Shown: positions 1-9,021, counted from the first letter of the stretch. The stretch: DNA of 44,034 bases from Mediterranea sp. (in: CFB group bacteria) (GCA_031259755.1 JAIRKY010000128.1:1-44034), one strand, 5' to 3'. Numbers and translations are program-made. The notes: generated by a model from the letters alone, not told the origin.

Positions 1-89
1 CAGGGGAGGCATTCCATGCGGCATCTTGTGCGGCATCCTGTGCGGCATCGTGAAACTGCTTGCGGCGTTCCGCCACAATGCCTCCCCTG
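1..89. repeat. 13-bp inverted repeat (1-13 / 77-89) enclosing a 12-bp-period triplicate of gcggcatc
   Basis: caggggaggcatt at 1-13 and exact reverse complement aatgcctcccctg at 77-89; gcggcatc at 18-25, 30-37, 42-49. Confidence 0.8.
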
Positions 90-208
90 CAAGGGGGAGG
101 TGTCCGAAGGACGGAGGGGGCTTCTACACAATCCTCACTTATTATGTATCCAACGAGGGGGATAACCATATCTAAAATCCACTATACAAACGCGCTGAAA
201 GAACAAAA

Positions 209-240
209 GCTGCTCATTAAACGATCGTTTAATGAGCAGC
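209..240. repeat. 32-bp perfect palindrome (element P, locus 1)
   Basis: gctgctcattaaacgatcgtttaatgagcagc equals its own reverse complement. Confidence 0.97.
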
Positions 241-397
241 CGTGTTTTCAGTTATTTTCTCTTACAACCAATTCCCACTTCATACCTGTAACAGAGGCAT
301 ATGTGTGAGGATGTGTTTGAAACAAGTTGACTTGTTTATGATGATTTTCCCATAAAGGTATCCTATCCCTGAAGCCATTGTATTTAAATCATAAACA
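241..397 (-). repeat. Dispersed flank module A (copy 1), reverse complement of 26471-26627
   Basis: Reverse complement reads gtgtttatgatttaaatac.atggct...catcataaacaagtca.ctt.tttcaaacacatcctcacacatatgcctctgttaca.gtatgaagtgggaattggttgtaagagaaaat, near identical to the 26.5-kb copy. Confidence 0.93.
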
Positions 398-417
398 CAA
401 ATTATAAAGACTAAAGG

Positions 418-447
418 GTGAAGGCAAGACATTCGCCTTGCCTTCAC
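418..447. repeat. Stem-loop, 11-bp perfect stem, 8-nt loop
   Basis: gtgaaggcaag (418-428) / cttgccttcac (437-447). Confidence 0.85.
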
Positions 448-464
448 TTGACCTTATCTGTCTG

Positions 465-587
465 ATGCGCATGACACGGCTTTTGTCATGCGCATGACGA
501 CCCCTTTGTTATGCGCATGATGAGGGCCTTGTCATGCGCATGATGAAGGCCTTGTTATGCGCATGACAAGACCCTCGTCATGCGCAT
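465..587. repeat. ATGCGCAT array, 6 copies at exact 23-bp period
   Basis: ATGCGCAT starts at 465, 488, 511, 534, 557, 580; 15-bp semi-conserved spacers. Confidence 0.97.
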
Positions 588-666
588 AACAAAATGTGTT
601 CACTTAATTTTCGTGCGTTTGCCCTGATAATTTACACATAATTGTGTGTAATGAGATAATTATTTG

Positions 667-674
667 TATCTTTG
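667..674 (+). promoter_or_regulatory. Putative Bacteroidota -7 element (TATCTTTG) for the DUF177-rpmF-fabH-era-der operon
   Basis: TATCTTTG 29 bp before the first start codon, matches TAnnTTTG consensus. Confidence 0.65.
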
Positions 675-702
675 TCGCCCGTTGAGACTTTAAAAGGACG
701 TT

Positions 703-1284
703 TTGGGAAAGTTTGATAAATATAGAATTGATTTAAAAGGCATGCAAGCCGATGCGGAAACCTATGAGTTTCTGCTGGATAATCTTTTCTTCGTCAACAT
801 TGATGGGCCGGAAGTACAGAAAGGAAAACTGAAAGTCATGTTGAACGTAAAGAAGTCTCCTCATGCATTTGAACTGAACTTTCAGATCGAAGGTTTAGTG
901 TATGTGCCATGTGACCGTTGTTTGGAAGACGTGGAACTTCCGGTAAATACATCAGACAATCTGGTTGTTAAGTTTGGCCGTGAACATGGAGGAGAAGGAG
1001 ACAATATTATAATTGTTCCCGAAAAAGAGGGCGAGATTAACGTAGCGTGGCTTATTTATGAGTTCATTGCTTTAGCTATTCCGATGAAGCATGTACATGC
1101 GCCGGGAAAATGCAGCAAAGCGGTAATGGGAAAACTGAATAAGCATCTGCGTACGAGTTCTGGTGATGATGGCGCGGAAGATATGAACGATATGTCGGAC
1201 GATGTTATCACAGACAGTGAAGAAACGGAGCCGCCAACGGATCCCCGGTGGAATGAATTAAAGAAAATAATAGATAATAATTAA
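703..1284 (+). CDS. DUF177 / YceD-like protein (large-ribosomal-RNA accumulation family), probable TTG start
   Basis: ORF directly upstream of rpmF; CDRCL..P motif (VPCDRCLEDVELPV) typical of YceD/DUF177; RBS-like aaaagga upstream. Confidence 0.85.
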   Translation: MGKFDKYRIDLKGMQADAETYEFLLDNLFFVNIDGPEVQKGKLKVMLNVKKSPHAFELNFQIEGLVYVPCDRCLEDVELPVNTSDNLVVKFGREHGGEGDNIIIVPEKEGEINVAWLIYEFIALAIPMKHVHAPGKCSKAVMGKLNKHLRTSSGDDGAEDMNDMSDDVITDSEETEPPTDPRWNELKKIIDNN

Positions 1285-1295
1285 AGTTTAAGAAA

Positions 1296-1481
1296 ATGGC
1301 ACATCCTAAGAGAAGACAGTCGAAAACAAGAACTGCGAAGAGAAGAACTCATGATAAAGCTGTAGCTCCTACGTTAGCTATTTGTCCTAACTGTGGTGAA
1401 TGGCACGTTTTTCATACTGTATGTGGCACTTGCGGATACTACAGGGGAAAATTGGCTATTGAGAAAAAAGCAGTTGTATAA
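1296..1481 (+). CDS. rpmF: 50S ribosomal protein L32
   Basis: MAHPKRRQSKTRTAKRRTHDK...CPNCGEWHVFHTVCGTCGYYRGK, canonical zinc-type L32. Confidence 0.98.
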   Translation: MAHPKRRQSKTRTAKRRTHDKAVAPTLAICPNCGEWHVFHTVCGTCGYYRGKLAIEKKAVV

Positions 1482-1492
1482 ATCAGTTCGGG

Positions 1493-1530
1493 AATACTTA
1501 TATGCTTACATTAAAAAGCGTATAAGTATT
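1493..1530. repeat. AT-rich stem-loop between rpmF and fabH
   Basis: aatacttatatgc (1493-1505) pairs with gcgtataagtatt (1518-1530), one G.U. Confidence 0.75.
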
Positions 1531-1551
1531 GCATACTATAAAGTAGGATGA

Positions 1552-2562
1552 ATGGAAAGAATTAATGCAGTAATCACCGGAGTTGGAGGATATGTACCGA
1601 ATTATGTCCTGACGAATGACGAAATCTCAAAAATGGTAGATACCAACGACGAGTGGATTATGACTCGTATCGGAGTTAAGGAAAGAAGAATCTTAAACGA
1701 AGAAGGGTTGGGGACTTCCTACATGGCCCGAAAAGCTGCGAAGCAACTGATGCAACGAACAAATTCTAATCCGGATGATATTGATTTGGTTATTGTTGCA
1801 ACAAGCACCGCAGATTATACCTTTCCTTCAGTAGCATCCATCTTGTGTGATAAACTCGGACTGAAAAACGCGTTCGCATTTGACATGCAGGCGGCTTGCA
1901 GCGGGTTTCTATATCTAATGGAAACGGCTGCTTCGTTCGTTCGTTCGGGGAAATATAAGAAAATTATTATTGTAGGCGCTGACAAGATGTCGGCTATAAC
2001 CGATTATACCGATCGCGCGACATGCCCTATCTTTGGCGATGGCGCCGCGGCGTTTATGCTCGAACCAACGACTGAAGAAGTCGGAATCCTGGATTCTATT
2101 TTGCGTACGGACGGCAAAGGATTACCATTCCTGCACATGAAAGCAGGCGGATCAGTATGCCCTCCATCCTATTTTACGGTAGATAATCACATGCACTATG
2201 TATATCAGGAAGGAAGAACTGTATTTAAATATGCAGTGTCTAACATGTCCGGTGTAACTGCGGAGATCGCGGAAAAGAATCATTTAGAGAAAGACGCTAT
2301 CGACTGGGTTATTCCACATCAGGCGAATATGCGCATCATTGACGCTGTAGCCAGCCGGTTGGAATTGCCTTTAGACAAAGTTATGATCAACATAGAACGA
2401 TACGGAAATACGAGCGCGGCTACATTGCCACTCTGTATCTGGGATTTTGAATCTAAGTTGAAGAAAGGTGATAACCTTATTTTTACGGCTTTTGGAGCAG
2501 GCTTCACATGGGGAGCCGTTTACGTGAAATGGGGATATGACGGGGAAGCAGTAAGCATTTGA
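1552..2562 (+). CDS. fabH: 3-oxoacyl-ACP synthase III
   Basis: Full-length KAS III; ACSGFLY active-site Cys, IPHQAN motif. Confidence 0.97.
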   Translation: MERINAVITGVGGYVPNYVLTNDEISKMVDTNDEWIMTRIGVKERRILNEEGLGTSYMARKAAKQLMQRTNSNPDDIDLVIVATSTADYTFPSVASILCDKLGLKNAFAFDMQAACSGFLYLMETAASFVRSGKYKKIIIVGADKMSAITDYTDRATCPIFGDGAAAFMLEPTTEEVGILDSILRTDGKGLPFLHMKAGGSVCPPSYFTVDNHMHYVYQEGRTVFKYAVSNMSGVTAEIAEKNHLEKDAIDWVIPHQANMRIIDAVASRLELPLDKVMINIERYGNTSAATLPLCIWDFESKLKKGDNLIFTAFGAGFTWGAVYVKWGYDGEAVSI

Positions 2563-2584
2563 TTACCGGAGAGATATAATTTAG

Positions 2585-2617
2585 AAAACGCATCTTACTT
2601 TAAATTTGATGCGTTTT
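2585..2617 (+). terminator. Intrinsic terminator-like hairpin between fabH and era
   Basis: aaaacgcatc / gatgcgtttt stem followed by tt tract. Confidence 0.65.
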
Positions 2618-2639
2618 TTGTCTAAACCAATTCATCTTT

Positions 2640-3515
2640 ATGCATAAAGCAGGATTTGTGAATATCGTGGGGAATCCCAATGTAGGGAAGTCTACACTAA
2701 TGAATGTTTTAGTTGGAGAACGTGTCTCTATTGCGACATTTAAGGCGCAGACCACTCGCCACAGAATAATGGGGATATATAATTCCGAAGAGATGCAAAT
2801 CGTATTCTCGGATACTCCGGGTGTGTTGAAGCCAAACTACAAACTGCAAGAGTCGATGCTGAACTTCTCAAATTCGGCGCTGACGGATGCGGATGTGCTT
2901 TTGTATGTGACGGATGTAGTTGAGACGCCGGATAAAAACAATGAATTTATCGATAAAGTACGGAAGCAAACAGTACCCGTACTTTTGTTGATCAATAAAA
3001 TAGATCTGAGTAATCAGGATGATTTGGCAAAGTTAGTAGAGGAGTGGAAAAAACTCATACCACAAGCTGAGATCATACCGATCTCGGCAACCGCGAAGTT
3101 TAATGTGGATTATATTATAAAGCGCATTAAAGAGTTGTTGCCCGACTCTCCGCCCTATTTTGATAAGAATCAGTGGACAGACAAGCCGGCCCGTTTCTTT
3201 GTGGCTGAAATTATCCGCGAAAAGATATTGTTATACTACGACAAAGAAATACCCTATTCGGTAGAGGTCGTAGTGGAGCAGTTCAAGGAAGATACGAAGA
3301 AGATACAGATTAACGCGGTAATTTATGTAGAGAGAGATTCACAAAAAGGTATTATTATCGGCAAACAAGGGAAAGCGCTGAAAAAAGTCGCTACTGAGGC
3401 TCGCCGGGACTTAGAGAGATTCTTTGGAAAGACAATCTTTCTGGGAACTTATGTAAAGGTGGATAAAGATTGGCGTAGTTCGGATAAAGAATTGCATAAT
3501 TTTGGTTACCGCTAA
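2640..3515 (+). CDS. era: GTPase Era
   Basis: [18 protein letters not shown] GTPase motifs plus C-terminal KH domain (IIIGKQGKALKKV). Confidence 0.97.
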   Translation: MHKAGFVNIVGNPNVGKSTLMNVLVGERVSIATFKAQTTRHRIMGIYNSEEMQIVFSDTPGVLKPNYKLQESMLNFSNSALTDADVLLYVTDVVETPDKNNEFIDKVRKQTVPVLLLINKIDLSNQDDLAKLVEEWKKLIPQAEIIPISATAKFNVDYIIKRIKELLPDSPPYFDKNQWTDKPARFFVAEIIREKILLYYDKEIPYSVEVVVEQFKEDTKKIQINAVIYVERDSQKGIIIGKQGKALKKVATEARRDLERFFGKTIFLGTYVKVDKDWRSSDKELHNFGYR

Positions 3516-3572
3516 GATAAAGGATTTAATATATTCATATTGACTGGGATAGTCGTAAAAAGAAGAAGATTT

Positions 3573-4886
3573 ATGGGAAATTTAGTAGCAATCGTAGGCC
3601 GTCCTAATGTAGGAAAGTCTACTTTGTTTAACCGGTTGACAAAAACCCGCCAGGCAATCGTTAATGATGAAGCGGGAACAACAAGAGACAGGCAATACGG
3701 TAAAACAGAATGGCTGGGACAGGAGTTTTCTGTAGTAGATACCGGAGGATGGGTAGTAAACTCCGATGATATATTTGAAGAAGAGATCCGTAAGCAGGTG
3801 TTGCTGGCGGTAGATGAAGCCGATGTGATCTTGTTTGTGGTAGATGTGACAAACGGGATTACGGATCTGGATGCGCAAGTCGCTACGATTCTGAGGCGCA
3901 CCCCAAAGCCCGTTCTGGTCGTAGCCAATAAAACGGATAATCACGAACTTCAATATAACGCTTCGGAATTTTACGCGTTGGGTTTAGGCGATCCTTATTG
4001 TATCTCCGCGGTGACAGGAAGCGGAACCGGAGATCTATTGGATCTTATAGTAAGCAAGTTCAAAAAAGAATCCTCCGAGCTGCTCGATGAAGATATACCT
4101 CGCTTTGCAGTAGTGGGGCGTCCGAATGCCGGCAAGTCATCCCTTGTTAACGCCTTTATCGGAGAAGAACGCAACATTGTAACCGAGATAGCAGGAACAA
4201 CCAGAGACTCTATTTATACGCGTTATAATAAGTTCGGCTTCGATTTCTATCTGGTAGATACCGCCGGAATACGTAAGAAAAGTAAGGTCACCGAAGACCT
4301 GGAGTATTATTCGGTGATCCGCTCTATCCGTGCTATTGAGAATTCGGATGTATGCATCCTGATGGTCGATGCTACTCGTGGAATTGAAAGTCAGGACTTG
4401 AATATATTCTCCCTTATCCAGAAGAACTCTAAAGGATTAGTAGTTGTAGTCAATAAATGGGACCTGGTACAGGATAAGACCAATAAGGTGATAAAGGAGT
4501 TTGAAAATGCGATTCATGAGCGGTTCGCTCCTTTCGTGGACTTTACGATCGTTTTTGCTTCGGCGCTGACTAAACAGCGTATCCTGAAAATTCTTGAAGA
4601 AGCAGAGAAAGCGCATAAGAGCCGTACGGTGAGGATCCCTACCGCCAGACTGAATGAAGAGATGTTGCCGCTGATCGAGGCGTATCCGCCGCCATCCAAT
4701 AAAGGGAAGTACATCAAGATCAAATACGTAACGCAATTGCCCAACACGCAGATCCCGTCATTTGTATTCTTCGCCAATCTCCCGCAATATGTCAAGGATC
4801 CCTACAAACGATTCCTTGAAAATAAGATGCGTGAGAAGTGGAACATGACCGGAACTCCGATCAATATCTATATAAGGCAGAAATAA
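3573..4886 (+). CDS. der: Ribosome assembly GTPase Der (EngA); start taken at [17 protein letters not shown]
   Basis: Two tandem GTPase domains (GRPNVGKST and GRPNAGKSS) with KH-like C-terminus. Confidence 0.97.
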   Translation: MGNLVAIVGRPNVGKSTLFNRLTKTRQAIVNDEAGTTRDRQYGKTEWLGQEFSVVDTGGWVVNSDDIFEEEIRKQVLLAVDEADVILFVVDVTNGITDLDAQVATILRRTPKPVLVVANKTDNHELQYNASEFYALGLGDPYCISAVTGSGTGDLLDLIVSKFKKESSELLDEDIPRFAVVGRPNAGKSSLVNAFIGEERNIVTEIAGTTRDSIYTRYNKFGFDFYLVDTAGIRKKSKVTEDLEYYSVIRSIRAIENSDVCILMVDATRGIESQDLNIFSLIQKNSKGLVVVVNKWDLVQDKTNKVIKEFENAIHERFAPFVDFTIVFASALTKQRILKILEEAEKAHKSRTVRIPTARLNEEMLPLIEAYPPPSNKGKYIKIKYVTQLPNTQIPSFVFFANLPQYVKDPYKRFLENKMREKWNMTGTPINIYIRQK

Positions 4887-4891
4887 TCTCA

Positions 4892-5383
4892 CTATAGACC
4901 CTTCCAGACCTCCTCAACCTTGTCTTCTCCATCGAAGTATCCTGCTTTTGCGTCTTTGTTGAATATCTCGCCCGATGGAGAAAGATATATTTTATTCGAA
5001 TCCGGGTATTCGCATACGTCATACCCGATGGATGTTCTTATATCCAGGTAAACGCAAGGTTCCGTAGTATGGTTATACAGTTGGTGCGCTCCTGTTTCGC
5101 CCGATTCAAAAAAGATCAGATCCCCACTGTTCACAACTTCCAGGCCATTGGGGGTTCTGAGTGTTGTTGATCCGGATAGTATCATGAACAGTTCTTCCGC
5201 ATATCTGTGGAAATGGTATGCCGGACAATATTGCCCCGGATCCAGTTGGTGCAGATCGAAGTTCAGGTACTGGGGCTTTATTCCCTTTTTGACGTTGGAG
5301 ATATCCGTGAGTAACCTGAAATGCTCCATTCTGTTCGGGACGTCTTTGAACTCCCGTTCTGCCGATCTTAAGATTGTAGCCAT
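4892..5383 (-). CDS. Cupin-domain protein
   Basis: YHFHRYAEELFMILSGSTTLRTPNG...VNSGDLIFFESGETGAHQLYN cupin motifs. Confidence 0.85.
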   Translation of the reverse strand: MATILRSAEREFKDVPNRMEHFRLLTDISNVKKGIKPQYLNFDLHQLDPGQYCPAYHFHRYAEELFMILSGSTTLRTPNGLEVVNSGDLIFFESGETGAHQLYNHTTEPCVYLDIRTSIGYDVCEYPDSNKIYLSPSGEIFNKDAKAGYFDGEDKVEEVWKGL

Positions 5384-5404
5384 AGCTCTCGTTGTTTTAT
5401 GAAG

Positions 5405-6295
5405 TTAGATTGATAAATTCCCTGCCAGAAACTTCTTCATCGCTTCCGCGCTCGTTCCCCGCCGGGTGGCATAGTTGTGCAGTTGGTCTTCGCCTATCTT
5501 CCCGACACTGAAATAGCGGGCCGCCCGATGCGCCAGCATCAGCCCCGATACGGAGGCGTGCGGATGCATGGCTCCGTTCTCGGTCAGCGTGATACCAATC
5601 TGCCGCATATCCAACAAGTCGTTCAGGATGAAGTTTACCGACTGGTCGGGTAGGGAAGGGTAGCCTACGGCAGGGCGGATGCCTTGCCATCTTTCTGCGA
5701 ACAGCTCTTTGATGGAGAGACTTTCGTCTTTGGCGTATCCCCAAACTTCTTTGCGAACGTATTGGTGCATTTTCTCGGTAGCGGCTTCCGCCAGCCGGTC
5801 GGCAAGAGTCTGTACAAGCAGATGTTTATAAGGATCTTGTTTGTAAGCCTGCTCCAGGCCGGTATCGACCGTCGAGGCAAACACGCCCGCAGTATCGGCG
5901 ATGCCCGAAGATAGCGGGCGGACGAAATCGCTCAGGCACAAGAACGGGTCACCCTCATGCTTCCGCGTTTGCTGGCGGAGCAAAGGTAGACGTACGCCGT
6001 CCAGAAGCAAGTCGTCGCCGTCGGCATTGGCTTCGCACAACCTGAACACGGATTTTACGCTGAACTCCTCATCCAGCAGGTTCAGCAGGCGGTTCGCCTC
6101 TTCGAACAGTTGCATAGCTTCGGCCGCCTTCGGGCGGTCGGCCTCATCGAATGTGGTCAGCCACGAAGCGCGGCAAACGTTGCAGCCATGAATATCGGCT
6201 ATGGCGGCGAATCGCGGCTGAAACCCCCAGGCATGGAAGAAGTAGATCCAATTGATGTACGAAGCCACCTCGTGTATGGAACAAGCCAGTATCAT
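5405..6295 (-). CDS. Standalone MetH activation (AdoMet-binding/reactivation) domain-like protein
   Basis: EEFSVKSVFRLCEAN, DFV, GIRPAVGYPSLPDQS, LTENGAMHPHASVSGLMLAHRAARYFSVGKIGEDQLHNYATRRG match the C-terminal activation domain of cobalamin-dependent methionine synthase. Confidence 0.85.
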   Translation of the reverse strand: MILACSIHEVASYINWIYFFHAWGFQPRFAAIADIHGCNVCRASWLTTFDEADRPKAAEAMQLFEEANRLLNLLDEEFSVKSVFRLCEANADGDDLLLDGVRLPLLRQQTRKHEGDPFLCLSDFVRPLSSGIADTAGVFASTVDTGLEQAYKQDPYKHLLVQTLADRLAEAATEKMHQYVRKEVWGYAKDESLSIKELFAERWQGIRPAVGYPSLPDQSVNFILNDLLDMRQIGITLTENGAMHPHASVSGLMLAHRAARYFSVGKIGEDQLHNYATRRGTSAEAMKKFLAGNLSI

Positions 6296-7650
6296 CCGAA
6301 ACGCAACGCTTGTCCCCGGGATGCTTCGTCCAACGGATTGCCGTCGTACACCAGGTGACCATTAACAAAAGTCTTCTCTACTTCCCATCGGAATGTCGTA
6401 TCTTCCGGTAGCGGACTCCATCCGCATTTGCTGTAGATGAAACCCATCCGCCGCGGGACCTGGTCGTGGTGCTTCGCCACGACCAGGTCCGCCTGATACC
6501 CGCGACGGATATATCCGCGGTTATCTATCCGGTAGATCTGCGCCGGGGCGTGGCACATCTTCTCTACGACCTTTTCCACCGTAAACACCCCTTTCTCTAC
6601 CAGCTCTAACATGCTGACCAACGAGAACTGTATCATCGGCATGCCCGACATCGCTCTCAGCGCGCCGCCCTCCTTCTCGGCCGGCAGGTGCGGCGCGTGG
6701 TCGGTGGCGATAACGTCTATCCGGCCGGAGTTGACGGCATCGCGCAGCATGCCGCGGTTAGGCTCGGCTTTGATCGCCGGGTTACACTTGATGCGCGCGC
6801 CGAGGCTGTCGTAGTCGCCGGCGGTGAACAACAAATGCGGAACGCATACCTCCGCAGTGATCTTCTTTTCCGCCAACGGCTTATCTTCAAACAGTTCCAG
6901 CTCCTTGCCGGTGCTGATGTGCAGGACGTGCAAACGGGCATTCGCCTCTTTAGCCAGTTGCACAGCCAGTTCCGACGAGCGGTAACACGCCTCGGCCGAG
7001 CGGATCTCGGGGTGGTAACGCAAAGGTACGTCTATATCTTCGCCCTCCCCATAGCCATACTTCTCCTTATAGATAGCCGTGTTCCGGCCGATGACGCCCT
7101 GGTCTTCGCAATGGGTGGCAATGAGCAAGTCCGTCCCGTTGAATATGTTTCGCAGGCTCTCCATCCGGTCGACCAGCATATCGCCCGTGCTGGACCCCAT
7201 GAAGAGCTTGATCCCGCAAACGCGGCGCGGGTCCAGCTTCCCGAATTCCCTATAATTCCTATGGGTCGCGCCGAAGTAACAAGAGTAGTTCACCAGCGAC
7301 CTTTCCGCCAGCCGTTCCATCTTCTCGTTCCACGCTTCGAGGCTGACGGTCTGCGGCTTGGTGTTCGGCATATCCATAACAGAGGTCACCCCTCCCGCCG
7401 CCGCCGCCAGGCTTTCGGTGCGGCAATCGGCTTTGTATGTCAGCCCCGGGTCGCGGAAATGCACATGCCCGTCGATCACTCCGGGAAGCAGGTAACCCCC
7501 CTGGGCGTCGATCACCTCCCGGCATGGTTCGGAGGGAGATTGCCCGCCGGTCAGCACTTCGGCGATCTTTTCTCCTTCGATAACGACCGAACCTTCTGCC
7601 CGGCGGCCTTCGTTCACGATAACGGCGTTCCGGATAAGCGTGCGTTTCAT
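6292..7650 (-). CDS. pyrC: Dihydroorotase (class I)
   Basis: GVIDGHVHFRDPGLTYKAD, DMPNTKPQT, ATDHAPHLPAEK; 4-bp overlap with both neighbours. Confidence 0.93.
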   Translation of the reverse strand: MKRTLIRNAVIVNEGRRAEGSVVIEGEKIAEVLTGGQSPSEPCREVIDAQGGYLLPGVIDGHVHFRDPGLTYKADCRTESLAAAAGGVTSVMDMPNTKPQTVSLEAWNEKMERLAERSLVNYSCYFGATHRNYREFGKLDPRRVCGIKLFMGSSTGDMLVDRMESLRNIFNGTDLLIATHCEDQGVIGRNTAIYKEKYGYGEGEDIDVPLRYHPEIRSAEACYRSSELAVQLAKEANARLHVLHISTGKELELFEDKPLAEKKITAEVCVPHLLFTAGDYDSLGARIKCNPAIKAEPNRGMLRDAVNSGRIDVIATDHAPHLPAEKEGGALRAMSGMPMIQFSLVSMLELVEKGVFTVEKVVEKMCHAPAQIYRIDNRGYIRRGYQADLVVAKHHDQVPRRMGFIYSKCGWSPLPEDTTFRWEVEKTFVNGHLVYDGNPLDEASRGQALRFG

Positions 7651-8390
7651 CTCTTTCGCGGGTAGTTGTGGAACCAGCTTTTGATTGTCATACAGATCAC
7701 TCCGAACATCGCTTCTCCGAAGATGCTTGTGTTCATCTTGGAACTTCCCAGTTCACGGTTGACGAAGATGACCGGCGTTTCGACGATCTTGAACCCGCTT
7801 TTGCAGGCGGTGAATTTCATCTCGATCTGGAAAGCGTATCCCTTGAAACGGATACGGTCGAGGTCGATGGTTTCCAACACGTCACGGCGGTAGCACACGA
7901 ATCCCGCCGTGGTGTCGTGTATCGGCATGCGGGTGATGAACCGGACGTATTTCGACGCGCACCACGACATCAGTACGCGTCCCATCGGCCAGTTCACCAC
8001 ATTCACCCCACTCACATACCGGGAACCGATGGCCACATCGCCACCCTGTTCGGCGCAAGCCCGGTAAAGCCTGGGCAGGTCGTTCGGGTTATGCGAGAAA
8101 TCGGCATCCATCTCGAATATATACCCGTAATCGCGTTCCAACGCCCACTTGAATCCGGCGATGTACGCCGTACCCAGTCCCGACTTTTCCTTCCTTTCCA
8201 TGATGAACAGGCTGTCCGGAAATTCCTCCCGCAACGTTTTCACGATGGCGGCCGTGCCGTCCGGCGAGTTATCTTCTACCACAAGGATGTGGAAACTCTT
8301 TTCCAACCCCAATACCGCACGGATGATATTCTCAATATTCTCCCGTTCGTTGTACGTCGGGATGATGACCAAACTATCAGATAATTGCAT
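7647..8390 (-). CDS. Glycosyltransferase family 2, polyprenol-phosphate mannosyltransferase (DPM1)-like
   Basis: IIPTYNERENIENII, VEDNSPDGTA, MDADFSHNP motifs. Confidence 0.9.
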   Translation of the reverse strand: MQLSDSLVIIPTYNERENIENIIRAVLGLEKSFHILVVEDNSPDGTAAIVKTLREEFPDSLFIMERKEKSGLGTAYIAGFKWALERDYGYIFEMDADFSHNPNDLPRLYRACAEQGGDVAIGSRYVSGVNVVNWPMGRVLMSWCASKYVRFITRMPIHDTTAGFVCYRRDVLETIDLDRIRFKGYAFQIEMKFTACKSGFKIVETPVIFVNRELGSSKMNTSIFGEAMFGVICMTIKSWFHNYPRKR

Positions 8391-8585
8391 GTGACTTTTA
8401 GCTTCTTAGTTATTCAACAAATGTAATGATTTTCCGTTTCTAAAAAAAAAATACCCCCGTTAAAGGTCAGTACAAACGCATTTCGAAGCATTTTTCCTGA
8501 TCGATGCGGAAAGGCATAACCCTCCGTACGGCGAATTTCACTTAACTCTACGGAAAGATATGTGTGTGCGAACTAAAAGATATCT

Positions 8586-8617
8586 CTCTTCTTCCCCAAA
8601 GGCGTAGGGAAGAAGAG
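8586..8617. repeat. Stem-loop, 11-bp perfect stem, immediately before the 22/23-bp array
   Basis: ctcttcttccc (8586-8596) / gggaagaagag (8607-8617). Confidence 0.8.
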
Positions 8618-8649
8618 GCGTAGATAAAGGCAGGCCCTATCTGCAATCA

Positions 8650-8784
8650 TAGACAGGCCCACACTAGACCATAGACAGGCCCACACTAGACCATAGATAG
8701 GGCCTATACTAGACCGTAGATAGGGCCTATACTAGATCGTAGACAGGCCCACACTAGACCGTAGACAGGGCCTATACTAGACTG
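8650..8784. repeat. Tandem array of two interleaved variant units (22 and 23 bp), 6 full units plus partial
   Basis: Unit starts 8650, 8672, 8694, 8717, 8740, 8762; 22-bp tagacaggcccacactagacc(a/g) and 23-bp taga(t/c)agggcctatactaga(c/t)(c/t)g. Confidence 0.95.
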
Positions 8785-8989
8785 TAGATAATGCTACTAC
8801 CCTGATCATAAACAAGAGTCCTAACAGGTAAATGTCCGGGAGATCCTGTCTTTGTTGTGAAACGCGGACAGGATCTTAGTTAAAGAACCGGAAGGAAGAT
8901 CTTCCATCCAAGCGTGGAAACAGGGTTGAAAAAGCAAAACGAATACCCTTTCTGTCAAAATCATTAGGAAAAGCAAGCGGATTAATGCA

Positions 8990-8997
8990 TATCTTTG
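8990..8997 (+). promoter_or_regulatory. Putative -7 element (TATCTTTG) upstream of rhaB
   Basis: TATCTTTG 25 bp before the rhaB ATG. Confidence 0.65.
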
Positions 8998-9021
8998 CAT
9001 CATTTAAAACAAACAGGAACC

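Noticed and set aside
60-308. 82-aa ORF at the left edge
   Set aside because: Runs through the inverted repeat and the P palindrome, with no domain; probably spurious.
465-587. Possible mini-CRISPR array (regular repeats with variable spacers)
   Set aside because: Repeat unit is only 8-12 bp and spacers 15 bp and mutually similar; no cas genes in the window.
6688-8384. Long + strand ORFs 6688-7665 and 7668-8384 opposite pyrC and the GT2 gene
   Set aside because: Shadow ORFs of confidently identified genes in a GC-richer stretch; no recognisable domains.
5405-8390. Higher-GC three-gene block suggestive of horizontal transfer
   Set aside because: GC difference was only eyeballed; the genes are core metabolic types and no mobile borders were seen.
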